NCBI RefSeq assembly: GCF_022807975.1
Contig: NZ_CP094358.1
Location: 2,604,001-2,668,000, forward strand
Direction of reading: 5' to 3'
Source of the DNA: Abyssalbus ytuae
GTDB lineage: Bacteria > Bacteroidota > Bacteroidia > Flavobacteriales > Flavobacteriaceae
Length of the DNA stretch: 64,000 nucleotides
In this document: piece by piece, positions 8,232 through 15,905 of the stretch
Layout of the letters: the number at the start of each line of letters is the position of its first letter
Position numbering within the stretch: the stretch's first letter is position 1
The notes under the pieces: model-generated
Seen by the model: only the letters and a program-made list of their open reading frames with translations
Databases searched by the model: none
Told to the model about the DNA's origin: nothing
Made by a program: the position numbers and the translations under genes

Positions 8232-9110
8232 TTAATAATATAAATCGTCTGTGCGCAGGTTTAAAAATCTTTGCGTAGCAATAAAGGTGCTTATCCAGGT
8301 TATAAGAACCCCGATTAAAAAAACACCTGCAAAAAGAGCTGCCAGTAATACAGGTTCTGAAAATAATTCCAACTGCGGGAACATTTTGTTAAAATAATAT
8401 AAGATAGCTCCCATGGCAATTATAGCTACTACAGAACCTGCCATACCCAGTTTTACACTATTCCATATAAAAGGCCTTCTTATAAATCTTTTGGTAGCCC
8501 CAACCATTTGCATGGTTTTTATAATAAATCTTTTAGAGTAAACCGAGAGCCTTATGGAACTGTTAATAAGCAACACTGCTATAATGGTGAAAATTCCACT
8601 GGCAATGAGTATCCACATGCTCATTCTTTTTACATTTTCATTGAGTATAGACACTAACGGCCTGTCATATGAAACTTCCGATACAAAATTATGGGAGGAT
8701 ATTTCGGTAGCAATCTCTTCAAGCTTTTCCGGTGATACAAAATCGGCTTTCAAATTTATATCAATAGAATTTTGTAAAGGATTATACCCGAGAAACTCCA
8801 TGAAATTTTCACCTATTTCCTGGCTGTGCGCTTCGGCAGCATCGTCTTTTGATACGTATTCTACAGTTTTAGTGTATTCTGCCATAGCGATACTTTTCTG
8901 CAGCTGGTTGACTTCAACTTCTTTGGCATTATCCTTTAAAAAAACAGAAATAGAAACCTGTTCTTTAAAATGGTCGGCCAGCTTTTTGGTATTTAATACC
9001 AATAACCCCAGTATGCCAAGTAAAGAGAGCACCAGTGCTATACTTAAAACAACTGAAAAATATGATGAAATGAGTCTGCGTTTTTGATAGCGCTCAAAAG
9101 ATTTGCTCAT
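8232..9110 (-). CDS. ftsX: Cell division protein FtsX
   Basis: The start at 9110 (292 residues, MSKSFERYQKRRLISSYFS) is favoured because the upstream 16 residues do not match the family. Topology is that of FtsX: a cytoplasmic N-terminus, TM1 (about 21-42), a large periplasmic loop with the ECD (VSISVFLKDNAKEVEV...), then three C-terminal helices (around 170, 220 and 255). In flavobacteria FtsX works with FtsE to control peptidoglycan hydrolases at division; ftsE is not adjacent. First gene of the leftward unit ending at truB. Confidence 0.95.
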   Translation of the reverse strand: MSKSFERYQKRRLISSYFSVVLSIALVLSLLGILGLLVLNTKKLADHFKEQVSISVFLKDNAKEVEVNQLQKSIAMAEYTKTVEYVSKDDAAEAHSQEIGENFMEFLGYNPLQNSIDINLKADFVSPEKLEEIATEISSHNFVSEVSYDRPLVSILNENVKRMSMWILIASGIFTIIAVLLINSSIRLSVYSKRFIIKTMQMVGATKRFIRRPFIWNSVKLGMAGSVVAIIAMGAILYYFNKMFPQLELFSEPVLLAALFAGVFLIGVLITWISTFIATQRFLNLRTDDLYY

Positions 9111-9277
9111 AATACGTAAATTCGTTTTGTAAAAGTAATAAATTAAGTTATTTGTCAATAGTTATTCGTTAACCGTGAAAATTATTCTATATCCTGCATG
9201 TTAATTTTAATAAACAGGAAGCATCTTAATAATATTAACATTGATTACAAATAATAACAATCATAAATTATATAATA

Positions 9278-9285
9278 TAACTTTG
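9278..9285 (+). promoter_or_regulatory. Possible -7 element directly before panE
   Basis: TAACTTTG matches TAnnTTTG and ends only 5 nt before the ATG at 9291. If real it would give an almost leaderless transcript; no -33 TTG at proper spacing is present, so it may be chance. Confidence 0.25.
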
Positions 9286-9290
9286 AAAGT

Positions 9291-10217
9291 ATGAAAATTG
9301 TTGTATTCGGTATAGGGGGCGTGGGCGGCTATTTTGGTGGCAAAATTGCCCGAACCTCCAACGAGGTGATATTTATTGCCAGGGGAGAACATTTAAAAAC
9401 CATCAGGGAAAAAGGGTTGGCGGTAAAAAGCATTGATGGCGATTTTACAATAAAACCTTCTCTGGCAACCAGTACTGTTTCTGATGTTGGGAAAGCCGAT
9501 TTAATATTGGTTTGCACAAAATCATGGCAGGTAGAAGAGGCTGCACAGGCAATACTGCCTTTGCTTCACGATCACACCATGGTTCTGCCTTTGCAAAACG
9601 GGGCCGATAACGAAGAAAAATTAATGAAGGTTATAGAAAAAAAACACGTATTGGCCGGCATGTGCAAAATATACAGTAAAGTAGAAGCTCCCGGGGTAAT
9701 AAATCATTTTGCATTTACTCCCGAGATTGTTTTCGGGGAGATGAATAATGAAAAAACGGAGAGAATAAAAAAATTGGATAAAATATTTAAATCGGCCGGA
9801 TTTTTAAGTACCATACCAGACGACATCCATGTTGAAATATGGAAAAAATATATATTTATAGCAACGGTAAGCGGTATGGGAGCATTAACAAGAGTACCCA
9901 TTAAAATAATGGCTGACGATGATTATTTAAACAATTTGATGCGTCAGGCGGTTTTTGAAATATACCAGGTGGCCAGGGCTAAAGGAGTTAATTTAAATGA
10001 ACAGATAACCGACGGGGTTATGAAATTTATTGAAGCCCAATCTGCCGGATCTACCGCTTCAACCCAAAGGGATATAATGGAAGGCCGTCCATCGGAACTG
10101 GAAAATTTTAATGGCTATGTGGTAAAAGAAGGAGAAAGGCTGGGGATAGAGACTCCTGTTAATAAGATTATTTACCGTTTATTGTTACCCCAGGAAAAAA
10201 TAGCCAGGGGATTATAA
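9291..10217 (+). CDS. panE: 2-dehydropantoate 2-reductase (ketopantoate reductase)
   Basis: 308 residues. The N-terminal Rossmann domain has VFGIGGVGGYFGG (G-x-G-x-x-G, about 5-17), and the C-terminal helical domain carries the catalytic Lys in EIWKKYIFIA and the conserved Ser/Glu block TASTQRDIMEGRPSELENFN (about 255-274). It reduces ketopantoate to pantoate with NADPH in pantothenate/CoA synthesis. The family also contains other 2-ketoacid reductases, so specificity is inferred. It ends with a 6-nt overlap with the convergent patatin gene. Confidence 0.9.
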   Translation: MKIVVFGIGGVGGYFGGKIARTSNEVIFIARGEHLKTIREKGLAVKSIDGDFTIKPSLATSTVSDVGKADLILVCTKSWQVEEAAQAILPLLHDHTMVLPLQNGADNEEKLMKVIEKKHVLAGMCKIYSKVEAPGVINHFAFTPEIVFGEMNNEKTERIKKLDKIFKSAGFLSTIPDDIHVEIWKKYIFIATVSGMGALTRVPIKIMADDDYLNNLMRQAVFEIYQVARAKGVNLNEQITDGVMKFIEAQSAGSTASTQRDIMEGRPSELENFNGYVVKEGERLGIETPVNKIIYRLLLPQEKIARGL

Positions 10218-10982
10218 CGATTCTAAAATTTTGGGAAGTTCTTTTAGAGCACTTTCATAACCTGTTTTAAAGGCTTTATCTATCATTTTGGTATCCAACA
10301 CACCTATTTTTTCAATTTCGGCAGGCAAAAAAACATAATTGCACCTTTTGAATTTACGGTAGTAATTTGCATCAAGGCTTATGTGATAAACCCTGTAAAG
10401 AAATTTTAAAGTAGAATTTACATCTTTTTTTTCAATCTTTCTAACGGGGTTTACAAAGCTGCCGATCAGAACATCGCAGTTTTTTATAACAGGCTCAGTT
10501 GGAAAATTATTTAAAATACCCCCGTCAGAATACAAGTCCCCGTCAATTTCTATAGGAGAAAAATAGGGAGGCAGTGCAGCCGAGGCGATCAGGGGTTTAA
10601 TGAGTTCGCCCCTGCTGAAATATTCCAGTTTTCCGGTGCTAATATTGGTGGCGGTAACCGTAACCGGAAAATCCAGTTCTTCAAATGTTTGAGACTTAAA
10701 AAAGTTTTTAAATATTGCCCGGTACTTATCACTGTCAACAATTCCCGGTTTATTTAATGTAAAAAGTGAGAAGCTGAATAAAGGAGTTTCTTTAAAAAAC
10801 CTGATCATCTCGTCAGGATGATACCCCGAAGCATACAGTGCGGCAATCAGAGCACCCCCACTGGTGCCCGACAAAACGGTGGGATAAATATTATTTTCAA
10901 TTAAAACCTTTAAAAAACCGGCATGAGCCAGGGATTTTACCCCGCCTCCCGAGAGAGTTAAGCCAATCTTTTTATTATCCAT
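10212..10982 (-). CDS. Patatin-like phospholipase
   Basis: 256 residues, one patatin domain. The oxyanion hole is GLTLSGGGVKSLAHAGFL (about 7-24), the nucleophile is Ser in GTSGGALIAAL (about 41), and the catalytic Asp is in DGGILNNFPTEP (about 152). These form the Ser-Asp dyad of bacterial lipid acyl hydrolases. No signal peptide is seen, so it is cytoplasmic, probably acting on membrane phospholipids. Convergent with panE, followed upstream by the leuS leader. Confidence 0.93.
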   Translation of the reverse strand: MDNKKIGLTLSGGGVKSLAHAGFLKVLIENNIYPTVLSGTSGGALIAALYASGYHPDEMIRFFKETPLFSFSLFTLNKPGIVDSDKYRAIFKNFFKSQTFEELDFPVTVTATNISTGKLEYFSRGELIKPLIASAALPPYFSPIEIDGDLYSDGGILNNFPTEPVIKNCDVLIGSFVNPVRKIEKKDVNSTLKFLYRVYHISLDANYYRKFKRCNYVFLPAEIEKIGVLDTKMIDKAFKTGYESALKELPKILESL

Positions 10983-11080
10983 TCTTAAATTTTGAATAAA
11001 GTTATAAAAACTTGAAAGATTTAAAATTCTTTGCCTGTTTAAATAGATATGGATTCTTTTTTATAGTTGGTCATTAATCG

Positions 11081-11088
11081 TATTTTTG
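11081..11088 (+). promoter_or_regulatory. Bacteroidota -7 element before leuS
   Basis: TATTTTTG matches TAnnTTTG, 112 nt upstream of leuS. The transcript would carry the palindromic repeat at 11098-11185 in its 5' leader. Confidence 0.4.
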
Positions 11089-11097
11089 CGACTTCAA

Positions 11098-11185
11098 ATA
11101 CGGACATGCTGTCCCGAAGCTTCGGGAGTTTTCAGCATCACAGAAACATAATGTAGGTTCCGGAAATAAGTTCGGGATGACAAAA
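11098..11185 (+). repeat. Palindromic intergenic repeat in the leuS leader
   Basis: Contains the perfect palindrome TCCCGAAGCTTCGGGA (11112-11127), flanked by GACATGCTGTC and a CGGGATGAC-type tail (11172-11180). I recall such CCCGAA...TTCGGG / GTCATCCCG elements as common between flavobacterial genes. It would form a stable stem in the leuS 5' UTR. Confidence 0.55.
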
Positions 11186-11199
11186 TCGAGATAAAACAG

Positions 11200-14013
11200 A
11201 TGAAATACGATTTCAACGAAATTGAAGCCAGGTGGCAGGAATATTGGGCAAAAAACCAAACGTTTAAAGCTGAGAACAAATCAGCTAAGCCCAAGTTTTA
11301 TGTGTTGGATATGTTTCCTTACCCTTCCGGGGCAGGATTGCATGTAGGGCATCCGCTGGGGTATATTGCCAGCGATATTTATGCCCGCTACAAACGGCAT
11401 CAGGGTTTTAATGTATTGCACCCCATGGGATATGATAGTTTTGGGCTACCGGCAGAGCAATACGCAATACAAACGGGCCAGCATCCTGCCGTTACTACCC
11501 AAACTAATATAAACCGCTACAGGGAACAACTGGATAAAATAGGTTTTTCTTTCGATTGGAGCCGCGAAGTACGCACCTCGGATCCCGGATATTATAAATG
11601 GACACAGTGGATTTTCATTCAGCTTTATAACTCCTGGTATAATAATGAAACTGACAAAGCCGAAGATATTTCAACCCTTGTAAATAAGTTTGAAACCGAA
11701 GGAAATGCCCGTGTAAATGCTACCTGTGATGAGGATGTAGTGATTTTTTCTGCATCAGAATGGAATTCATTTTCGGAAGAAGAAAAACAAAAAATACTTT
11801 TAAAATACCGCCTTACTTACCTGGCCGAAACTGAGGTTAACTGGTGTCCTGCGTTAGGAACAGTACTGGCAAACGATGAAATTGTAAACGGAGTTTCAGA
11901 ACGTGGCGGCCACCCCGTAGTAAGGAAAAAAATGACCCAGTGGAGTATGCGTATTACCGCTTACGCACAAAGGTTGCTGGATGGCCTTGACAAACTGGAT
12001 TGGCCTCAGCCTTTAAAAGATTCCCAGACCTATTGGATTGGAAGATCGGAAGGAGCGTCTGTGAAATTTAAAATTGACGGGCATGAAGAGGAGATTGAAG
12101 TGTTTACCACCCGTCCCGACACCATTTTTGGAGTCTCATTCATGACCCTTGCCCCGGAATTAGACTTGGTAAAAAAGATTACCACACCCGGGCAAAAAGA
12201 AAAAGTAGAAGCCTATATAGAAGAAACCGCTAAAAAGAGTGAACGCGATCGTATGGCCGATGTAAAAACTATTTCCGGTGAATTTACCGGGGCCTATGCC
12301 ATCCATCCGTTTACAGGGAAAAAAGTACCTGTATGGATAGGCGATTATGTATTGGCAAGCTACGGAACAGGAGCGGTAATGGCAGTACCTTGCGGCGATC
12401 AGCGCGATTATGATTTTGCAAAACATTTCGGACTTGAAATTCCTAATATTTTTGAAGGAGTGGATATTTCCCGGGAAGCTTTTGCCGACAAGGAAAAAAC
12501 GGTGATTGCCAACTCCGGTCTTCTTAACGGACTTACGTACAAAGAAGCCATGAAGGCAATTATAAATGCCCTGGAAGAAAAAGGAGTGGGGAAAGGAAAA
12601 ATAAATTATCGTTTGCGCGATGCCGTATTTTCAAGACAACGTTACTGGGGAGAACCCTTTCCTGTTTATTATGTGAACGGATTGCCACAAATGATCGATG
12701 AAAAATATTTGCCGGTTGAATTACCCGAAGTTGAAAAATATTTACCCACCGAAACAGGAGAACCCCCATTGGGAAATGCAACGGTTTGGGCATGGGATGT
12801 AGAAAAGTGTACAGTAGTAAGTAATCAACTGGTTGATAATAAAACAATATTTCCTCTGGAACTCAACACTATGCCCGGTTGGGCAGGTTCTTCCTGGTAT
12901 TTTAACCGCTATATGGATGCGGAAAACACCCGGGAGTTTGCCTCACAGGAAGCCTTAAACTACTGGAAGGATGTAGATTTATACATAGGAGGTAGCGAGC
13001 ATGCCACCGGCCACTTGCTGTATAGCCGTTTCTGGCAGAAGTTTTTATTTGACAAAGGCTTGGTTCCGGTAGATGAATATGCTAAAAAACTTATTAACCA
13101 GGGAATGATTTTGGGTACCAGTGCTTTTGTTTATAGAGTTTCCGGGGAGAATAAAATTGTTTCTAAAATATTTAAAGATAAATTTGAAACACAACCAATC
13201 CATGCCGATGTTTCATTAATTAATGCTTCAGATGAGTTAGATATTGAAGCTTTTAAAAATTGGCGTCCTGAGTTTAAAGATGCCGAATTTATTCTTGAAG
13301 ATGGCAAATACATTGTAGGCCGCGAAGTCGAAAAGATGTCCAAATCTAAATACAATGTGGTAAACCCCGATGATATTTGTAACGATTATGGAGCCGATAC
13401 GTTGAGGTTATACGAAATGTTCTTAGGTCCGTTGGAACAGGCAAAACCATGGAATACGGCAGGAATAACAGGAGTACATTCTTTCCTTAAAAAATTATGG
13501 CGTTTGTATTTTGATGACAAAGGTAAAATTATAACAGAAGACAAAGCCTCTAAAGACGCTTTAAAAACACTGCATAAAACCATTAAAAAAGTGATTGAGG
13601 ATATTGAAGGTTTTTCCTTTAACACTTCCGTTTCAGCATTTATGATTGCCGTAAATGAACTTACCGCCCAAAAATGCCATTCCAGGGCAGTTTTAGAACC
13701 GTTGGCGGTTATTATATCTCCTTATGCCCCGCATATAGCAGAAGAACTTTGGAAGGAATTAGGACATACGGAAAGTATTGCCTGTGCACCTTTCCCCCGG
13801 TTTGAAGAAAAACATCTGGTAGAAACCAGCAAGGAATACCCGGTATCCTTTAACGGTAAAATGCGGTTTAAAAAAGAATTTCCGTTGGAGATGCCAAAAG
13901 AAGAAATTGAAAAATTAATTCTTGATGATGAACGGACCCAGCAGCAATTACAAGGCAGGGAACCTAAAAAAGTAATAGTAGTCCCCGGAAAAATTATTAA
14001 TATAGTAGGATAA
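11200..14013 (+). CDS. leuS: Leucyl-tRNA synthetase
   Basis: 937 residues, class I synthetase. The HIGH signature is HVGH (48-51) in PSGAGLHVGHPLGY; KMSKSK is at 712-717. The CP1 editing domain (about 230-430) holds VFTTRPDTIFG (the T-rich editing pocket) and GTGAVMAVPCGDQRDYDFA. An extra Glu/Lys-rich insertion near residues 150-205 precedes NWCPALGTVLANDEIV. The C-terminal anticodon-binding helices carry the last ~180 residues. It charges tRNA-Leu and edits mischarged Ile/norvaline. The start is supported by MKYDFNEIEARWQEYW. Confidence 0.98.
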   Translation: MKYDFNEIEARWQEYWAKNQTFKAENKSAKPKFYVLDMFPYPSGAGLHVGHPLGYIASDIYARYKRHQGFNVLHPMGYDSFGLPAEQYAIQTGQHPAVTTQTNINRYREQLDKIGFSFDWSREVRTSDPGYYKWTQWIFIQLYNSWYNNETDKAEDISTLVNKFETEGNARVNATCDEDVVIFSASEWNSFSEEEKQKILLKYRLTYLAETEVNWCPALGTVLANDEIVNGVSERGGHPVVRKKMTQWSMRITAYAQRLLDGLDKLDWPQPLKDSQTYWIGRSEGASVKFKIDGHEEEIEVFTTRPDTIFGVSFMTLAPELDLVKKITTPGQKEKVEAYIEETAKKSERDRMADVKTISGEFTGAYAIHPFTGKKVPVWIGDYVLASYGTGAVMAVPCGDQRDYDFAKHFGLEIPNIFEGVDISREAFADKEKTVIANSGLLNGLTYKEAMKAIINALEEKGVGKGKINYRLRDAVFSRQRYWGEPFPVYYVNGLPQMIDEKYLPVELPEVEKYLPTETGEPPLGNATVWAWDVEKCTVVSNQLVDNKTIFPLELNTMPGWAGSSWYFNRYMDAENTREFASQEALNYWKDVDLYIGGSEHATGHLLYSRFWQKFLFDKGLVPVDEYAKKLINQGMILGTSAFVYRVSGENKIVSKIFKDKFETQPIHADVSLINASDELDIEAFKNWRPEFKDAEFILEDGKYIVGREVEKMSKSKYNVVNPDDICNDYGADTLRLYEMFLGPLEQAKPWNTAGITGVHSFLKKLWRLYFDDKGKIITEDKASKDALKTLHKTIKKVIEDIEGFSFNTSVSAFMIAVNELTAQKCHSRAVLEPLAVIISPYAPHIAEELWKELGHTESIACAPFPRFEEKHLVETSKEYPVSFNGKMRFKKEFPLEMPKEEIEKLILDDERTQQQLQGREPKKVIVVPGKIINIVG

Positions 14014-14112
14014 AATATAACAGGTGGATTGGTGGTACACTTTGAAAAAAGGGGCACACCAAATTTTAAATTCATAATTGAGTCATCCCCGTAGATATCC
14101 CTGGGAAGGGAA
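14014..14112. other. Intergenic DNA between leuS and the tandem array
   Basis: A TTGGTG (14029-14034)/CACCAA (14057-14062) inverted repeat followed by an AT-rich tract may end the leuS transcript, though without a strong T run. No gene is seen. Confidence 0.35.
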
Positions 14113-14299
14113 GGAGCCGGAAAAAACCCATGAGGAACGGTAAAAAATGCACGGGAAGCCGGGAAAAATGCACGAGGAGCCTGAAAAAACCCATGAGGAG
14201 CCTGAAAAAACCCATGAGGAGCCTGAAAAAATGCATGGGAAGCCGGAAAAAACCCATGAGGAACCAGAAAAAATGCACGAGGAACCTGAAAAAACCGCT
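14113..14299 (+). repeat. 21-bp tandem array, copy A (8 full units and one partial)
   Basis: Eight consecutive 21-bp units from 14132 to 14299, plus a 19-nt partial unit before them. The consensus is GAGGAGCCTGAAAAAACCCA plus T, alternating with forms ending in AAAAAATGCAC or AAAAAATGCAT, and with GGGAAGCCGG starts. The purine-rich strand points toward the downstream nucleotidyltransferase-HEPN gene. Because 21 is a multiple of three, several frames are open (a heptapeptide such as EEPEKTH would repeat), but no frame has independent evidence of translation. A seven-unit version lies in inverted orientation at 49728-49874 upstream of another copy of the same gene. Confidence 0.85.
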
Positions 14300-14430
14300 C
14301 TCCACCCTCCAGGGAGAGGGCTTTTAGAATAGCAAAGCTCCCCTCCTTAAAGGAAGGATGGCAGCCACACGGTGGCTGACGGGGTGGTAAAAGATACCCC
14401 TGCTGCGCAATCCCGGTAGCTATCGGGACC
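14300..14430 (+). repeat. Cluster of REP-like palindromes, copy A
   Basis: Successive short palindromes: CTCCACCCTCCAGGGAGAGG (about 14300-14319), CCTCCTTAAAGGAAGG (about 14344-14359), AGCCACACGGTGGCT (about 14364-14378) and TCCCGGTAGCTATCGGGA (14411-14428). The block recurs, inverted, at 49582-49727 next to copy C of the downstream gene. Elements of this kind are scattered in flavobacterial intergenic DNA; here they separate the 21-bp array from the promoter of the gene. Confidence 0.65.
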
Positions 14431-14445
14431 TGACTATGTGCTATA

Positions 14446-14453
14446 TATTTTTG
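14446..14453 (+). promoter_or_regulatory. Conserved promoter of the nucleotidyltransferase-HEPN gene, copy A
   Basis: TATTTTTG (TAnnTTTG) inside GACTATGTGCTATATATT, a segment identical upstream of all three gene copies. In copy B the homology upstream stops just before this segment, which supports it as the functional promoter core. Transcription would start around 14457-14461, right at the first leader hairpin. Confidence 0.55.
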
Positions 14454-14461
14454 TTATTCTT

Positions 14462-14543
14462 CCCCGAAAGTCAGGAGGTTTCGGGGAGCGAAGAATATAA
14501 ATTATTGTATTTATTTTATGCCCCTTTTGCCGGGGATTTTTTT
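14462..14543 (+). promoter_or_regulatory. Leader with hairpin and attenuator-like terminator, copy A
   Basis: Two structures lie between promoter and start codon. Hairpin 1 is CCCCGAAA (14462-14469) with TTTCGGGG (14479-14486); its loop contains AGGAGG. Hairpin 2 is CCCC (14521-14524) with GGGG (14532-14535), followed by ATTTTTTTA (14536-14544), the form of an intrinsic terminator, 29 nt before the GTG start. In copy C the second hairpin has changed on both sides of the stem and still pairs (C-G to U-A, U-G to G-C), which argues for selection on RNA structure. The gene may be controlled by attenuation, or the leader may be a separate RNA of about 85 nt. Confidence 0.55.
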
Positions 14544-14572
14544 ATCTTACCACTCTCAAAAAATCTTTATAA

Positions 14573-15424
14573 GTGAAACAACAGCTATCCCATTTGCCCC
14601 CTGACAAAATAAAAGAACTGGAAACCGTAACCCAACGTATTGTGGCCACCGGAAAGGCAGAAATGGTGATACTCTTTGGTTCCTACGCCCGTGGCGACTA
14701 TAAAGAACAAAGAGGAAAAGCACAGGGAAAACAGAGCGACTACGATATTTTAGTAGTAACAGCCAATGCCGATACCCGGCAGGGGCTCAGGAAAAAATTA
14801 CGGGGTATTTTTAAGGATATTGGCATACCCGTACAACTTATTGTAGAAAAGATTGGTTTTGTAAACAGCAACCTGGAAGAAAAACAATACTTTTTTACCG
14901 ACATAAAACGCGAGGGCAAAGTGTTGTACAACTCGGGTAACTTTCAACTATCCGACCCCAAAGAACTCACCCCCACCCGGAGAAGGGAAATTGCAGAGGA
15001 AGATTGTAAATATTGGTTTGGGATGGCGAAAAAAGTCCAAAATTCAATACGAAAAGATGAGAGGCTTGCTTCTTTCGACTATCAACAAGTAGTAGAGATG
15101 TGCTATACGGCTATAGAAATGGTTTTTACCCATTATAACCCGTATGAACATAACCTGGAAGTATTGCAAAACCGGGTTTTAAAGTTTGACACCCGTGTTA
15201 AAGAAGCTTTTCCCCGTGCTACCGAAGAACAAAAAGAACTTTTTGACCATTTGAACTATGCCTACATTGGCGGGCGTTACAAAAGTGAGGAAGAATTTCC
15301 GGTAACCCGGCAACAGTTAAACTATTGGGAGATTGAAACCAAAAAGTTACTTGACTTAACGGAACAAATTTGCCTGGAACATATAGAAGCCCTAAAAGCA
15401 ATTGAAAAAGCAGGTACAACCTAA
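14573..15424 (+). CDS. Nucleotidyltransferase-HEPN fusion protein, copy A
   Basis: 283 residues from a GTG start that is conserved in all three copies of this gene. Residues 1-120 are a minimal nucleotidyltransferase (MNT): GSYARG (36-41), then a 13-residue Lys/Gln-rich insertion, then SDYD (55-58) with the metal-binding Asp pair. Residues ~140-283 are a HEPN-type helical bundle (QQVVEMCYTAIEMVFTHYNP). HEPN/MNT pairs are known toxin-antitoxin systems in which MNT adenylylates HEPN; fused forms are annotated as nucleotidyltransferase and HEPN domain-containing proteins. No R-x(4-6)-H RNase motif is evident. Between EED and ASF it has 21 residues (CKYWFGMAKKVQNSIRKDER plus L) that are unrelated to the 26 in copies B and C; the rest is nearly identical. 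Confidence 0.88.
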   Translation: MKQQLSHLPPDKIKELETVTQRIVATGKAEMVILFGSYARGDYKEQRGKAQGKQSDYDILVVTANADTRQGLRKKLRGIFKDIGIPVQLIVEKIGFVNSNLEEKQYFFTDIKREGKVLYNSGNFQLSDPKELTPTRRREIAEEDCKYWFGMAKKVQNSIRKDERLASFDYQQVVEMCYTAIEMVFTHYNPYEHNLEVLQNRVLKFDTRVKEAFPRATEEQKELFDHLNYAYIGGRYKSEEEFPVTRQQLNYWEIETKKLLDLTEQICLEHIEALKAIEKAGTT

Positions 15425-15494
15425 AATCCGGAAGATTTGTAAAAACATTTTGTGAGCCTGTATATTCTTAATTTATTAATAATACATTTACAGC

Positions 15495-15758
15495 ATGAAT
15501 TTTAACCCGGTAGAAATTTTAGGATTGATTGCTGCTGTATTTACCACATCGGCATTTTTGCCCCAGGTATATAAAACATGGAGGTCCAGATCAGCAAAAA
15601 ACCTTTCCTTAACCATGTACCTGGTATTTTTCACCGGAGTAATGATGTGGATGGTATACGGATTTTTAATTGACAGCCTTGCAGTAATACTGGCTAATAT
15701 AGTCACAGGTTTTCTAACTCTTATCCTTATCTATTTCAAAATCAGGTATAAAGATTAA
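15495..15758 (+). CDS. SemiSWEET-type sugar transporter
   Basis: 87 residues, three transmembrane helices (about 8-26, 38-58, 63-82). The PQ-loop motif is FLPQVYKTWRSRSAKNLS (about 21-38), with Pro-Gln at the first helix end. SemiSWEETs form homodimers that move mono- or disaccharides across the inner membrane. The start follows the conserved VEILGLIAAVFTTSAF pattern. Lies alone between copy A and ald. Confidence 0.93.
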   Translation: MNFNPVEILGLIAAVFTTSAFLPQVYKTWRSRSAKNLSLTMYLVFFTGVMMWMVYGFLIDSLAVILANIVTGFLTLILIYFKIRYKD

Positions 15759-15863
15759 AGCCGCAACTTTTTATAATAAATTGAATAATATTTTAAAAAG
15801 TTAAATTAATAAGTTCTTCTTCTTTTTATGTTTTTAATCTCGCTGTTTTTCGACTTTAAATAT

Positions 15864-15871
15864 TATTTTTG
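15864..15871 (+). promoter_or_regulatory. Bacteroidota -7 element before ald
   Basis: TATTTTTG matches TAnnTTTG, 35 nt before the ald start codon. No good -33 TTG at the expected spacing. Confidence 0.4.
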
Positions 15872-15905
15872 CCTCAATTTTAAAGAATAGAGCAATAATC
15901 TGACT

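Noticed and set aside
9278-9285. Confident leaderless promoter for panE
   Set aside because: The -7 match lies only 5 nt from the ATG and has no -33 partner; kept as a low-confidence feature only.
14130-14332. Open frames across the 21-bp array that would encode heptapeptide repeats (EEPEKTH-type or basic KKPMRSL-type)
   Set aside because: Because the unit is 21 bp, several frames are open on both strands by construction. There is no ribosome-binding or start context shared by both copies and the frames differ at the ends, so coding is not supported.
14740-14931. Antisense open frame conserved in all three nucleotidyltransferase-HEPN copies (also 48017-48208 and 49098-49289)
   Set aside because: It is conserved only because the sense gene is nearly identical in the three copies; it has no family match of its own.
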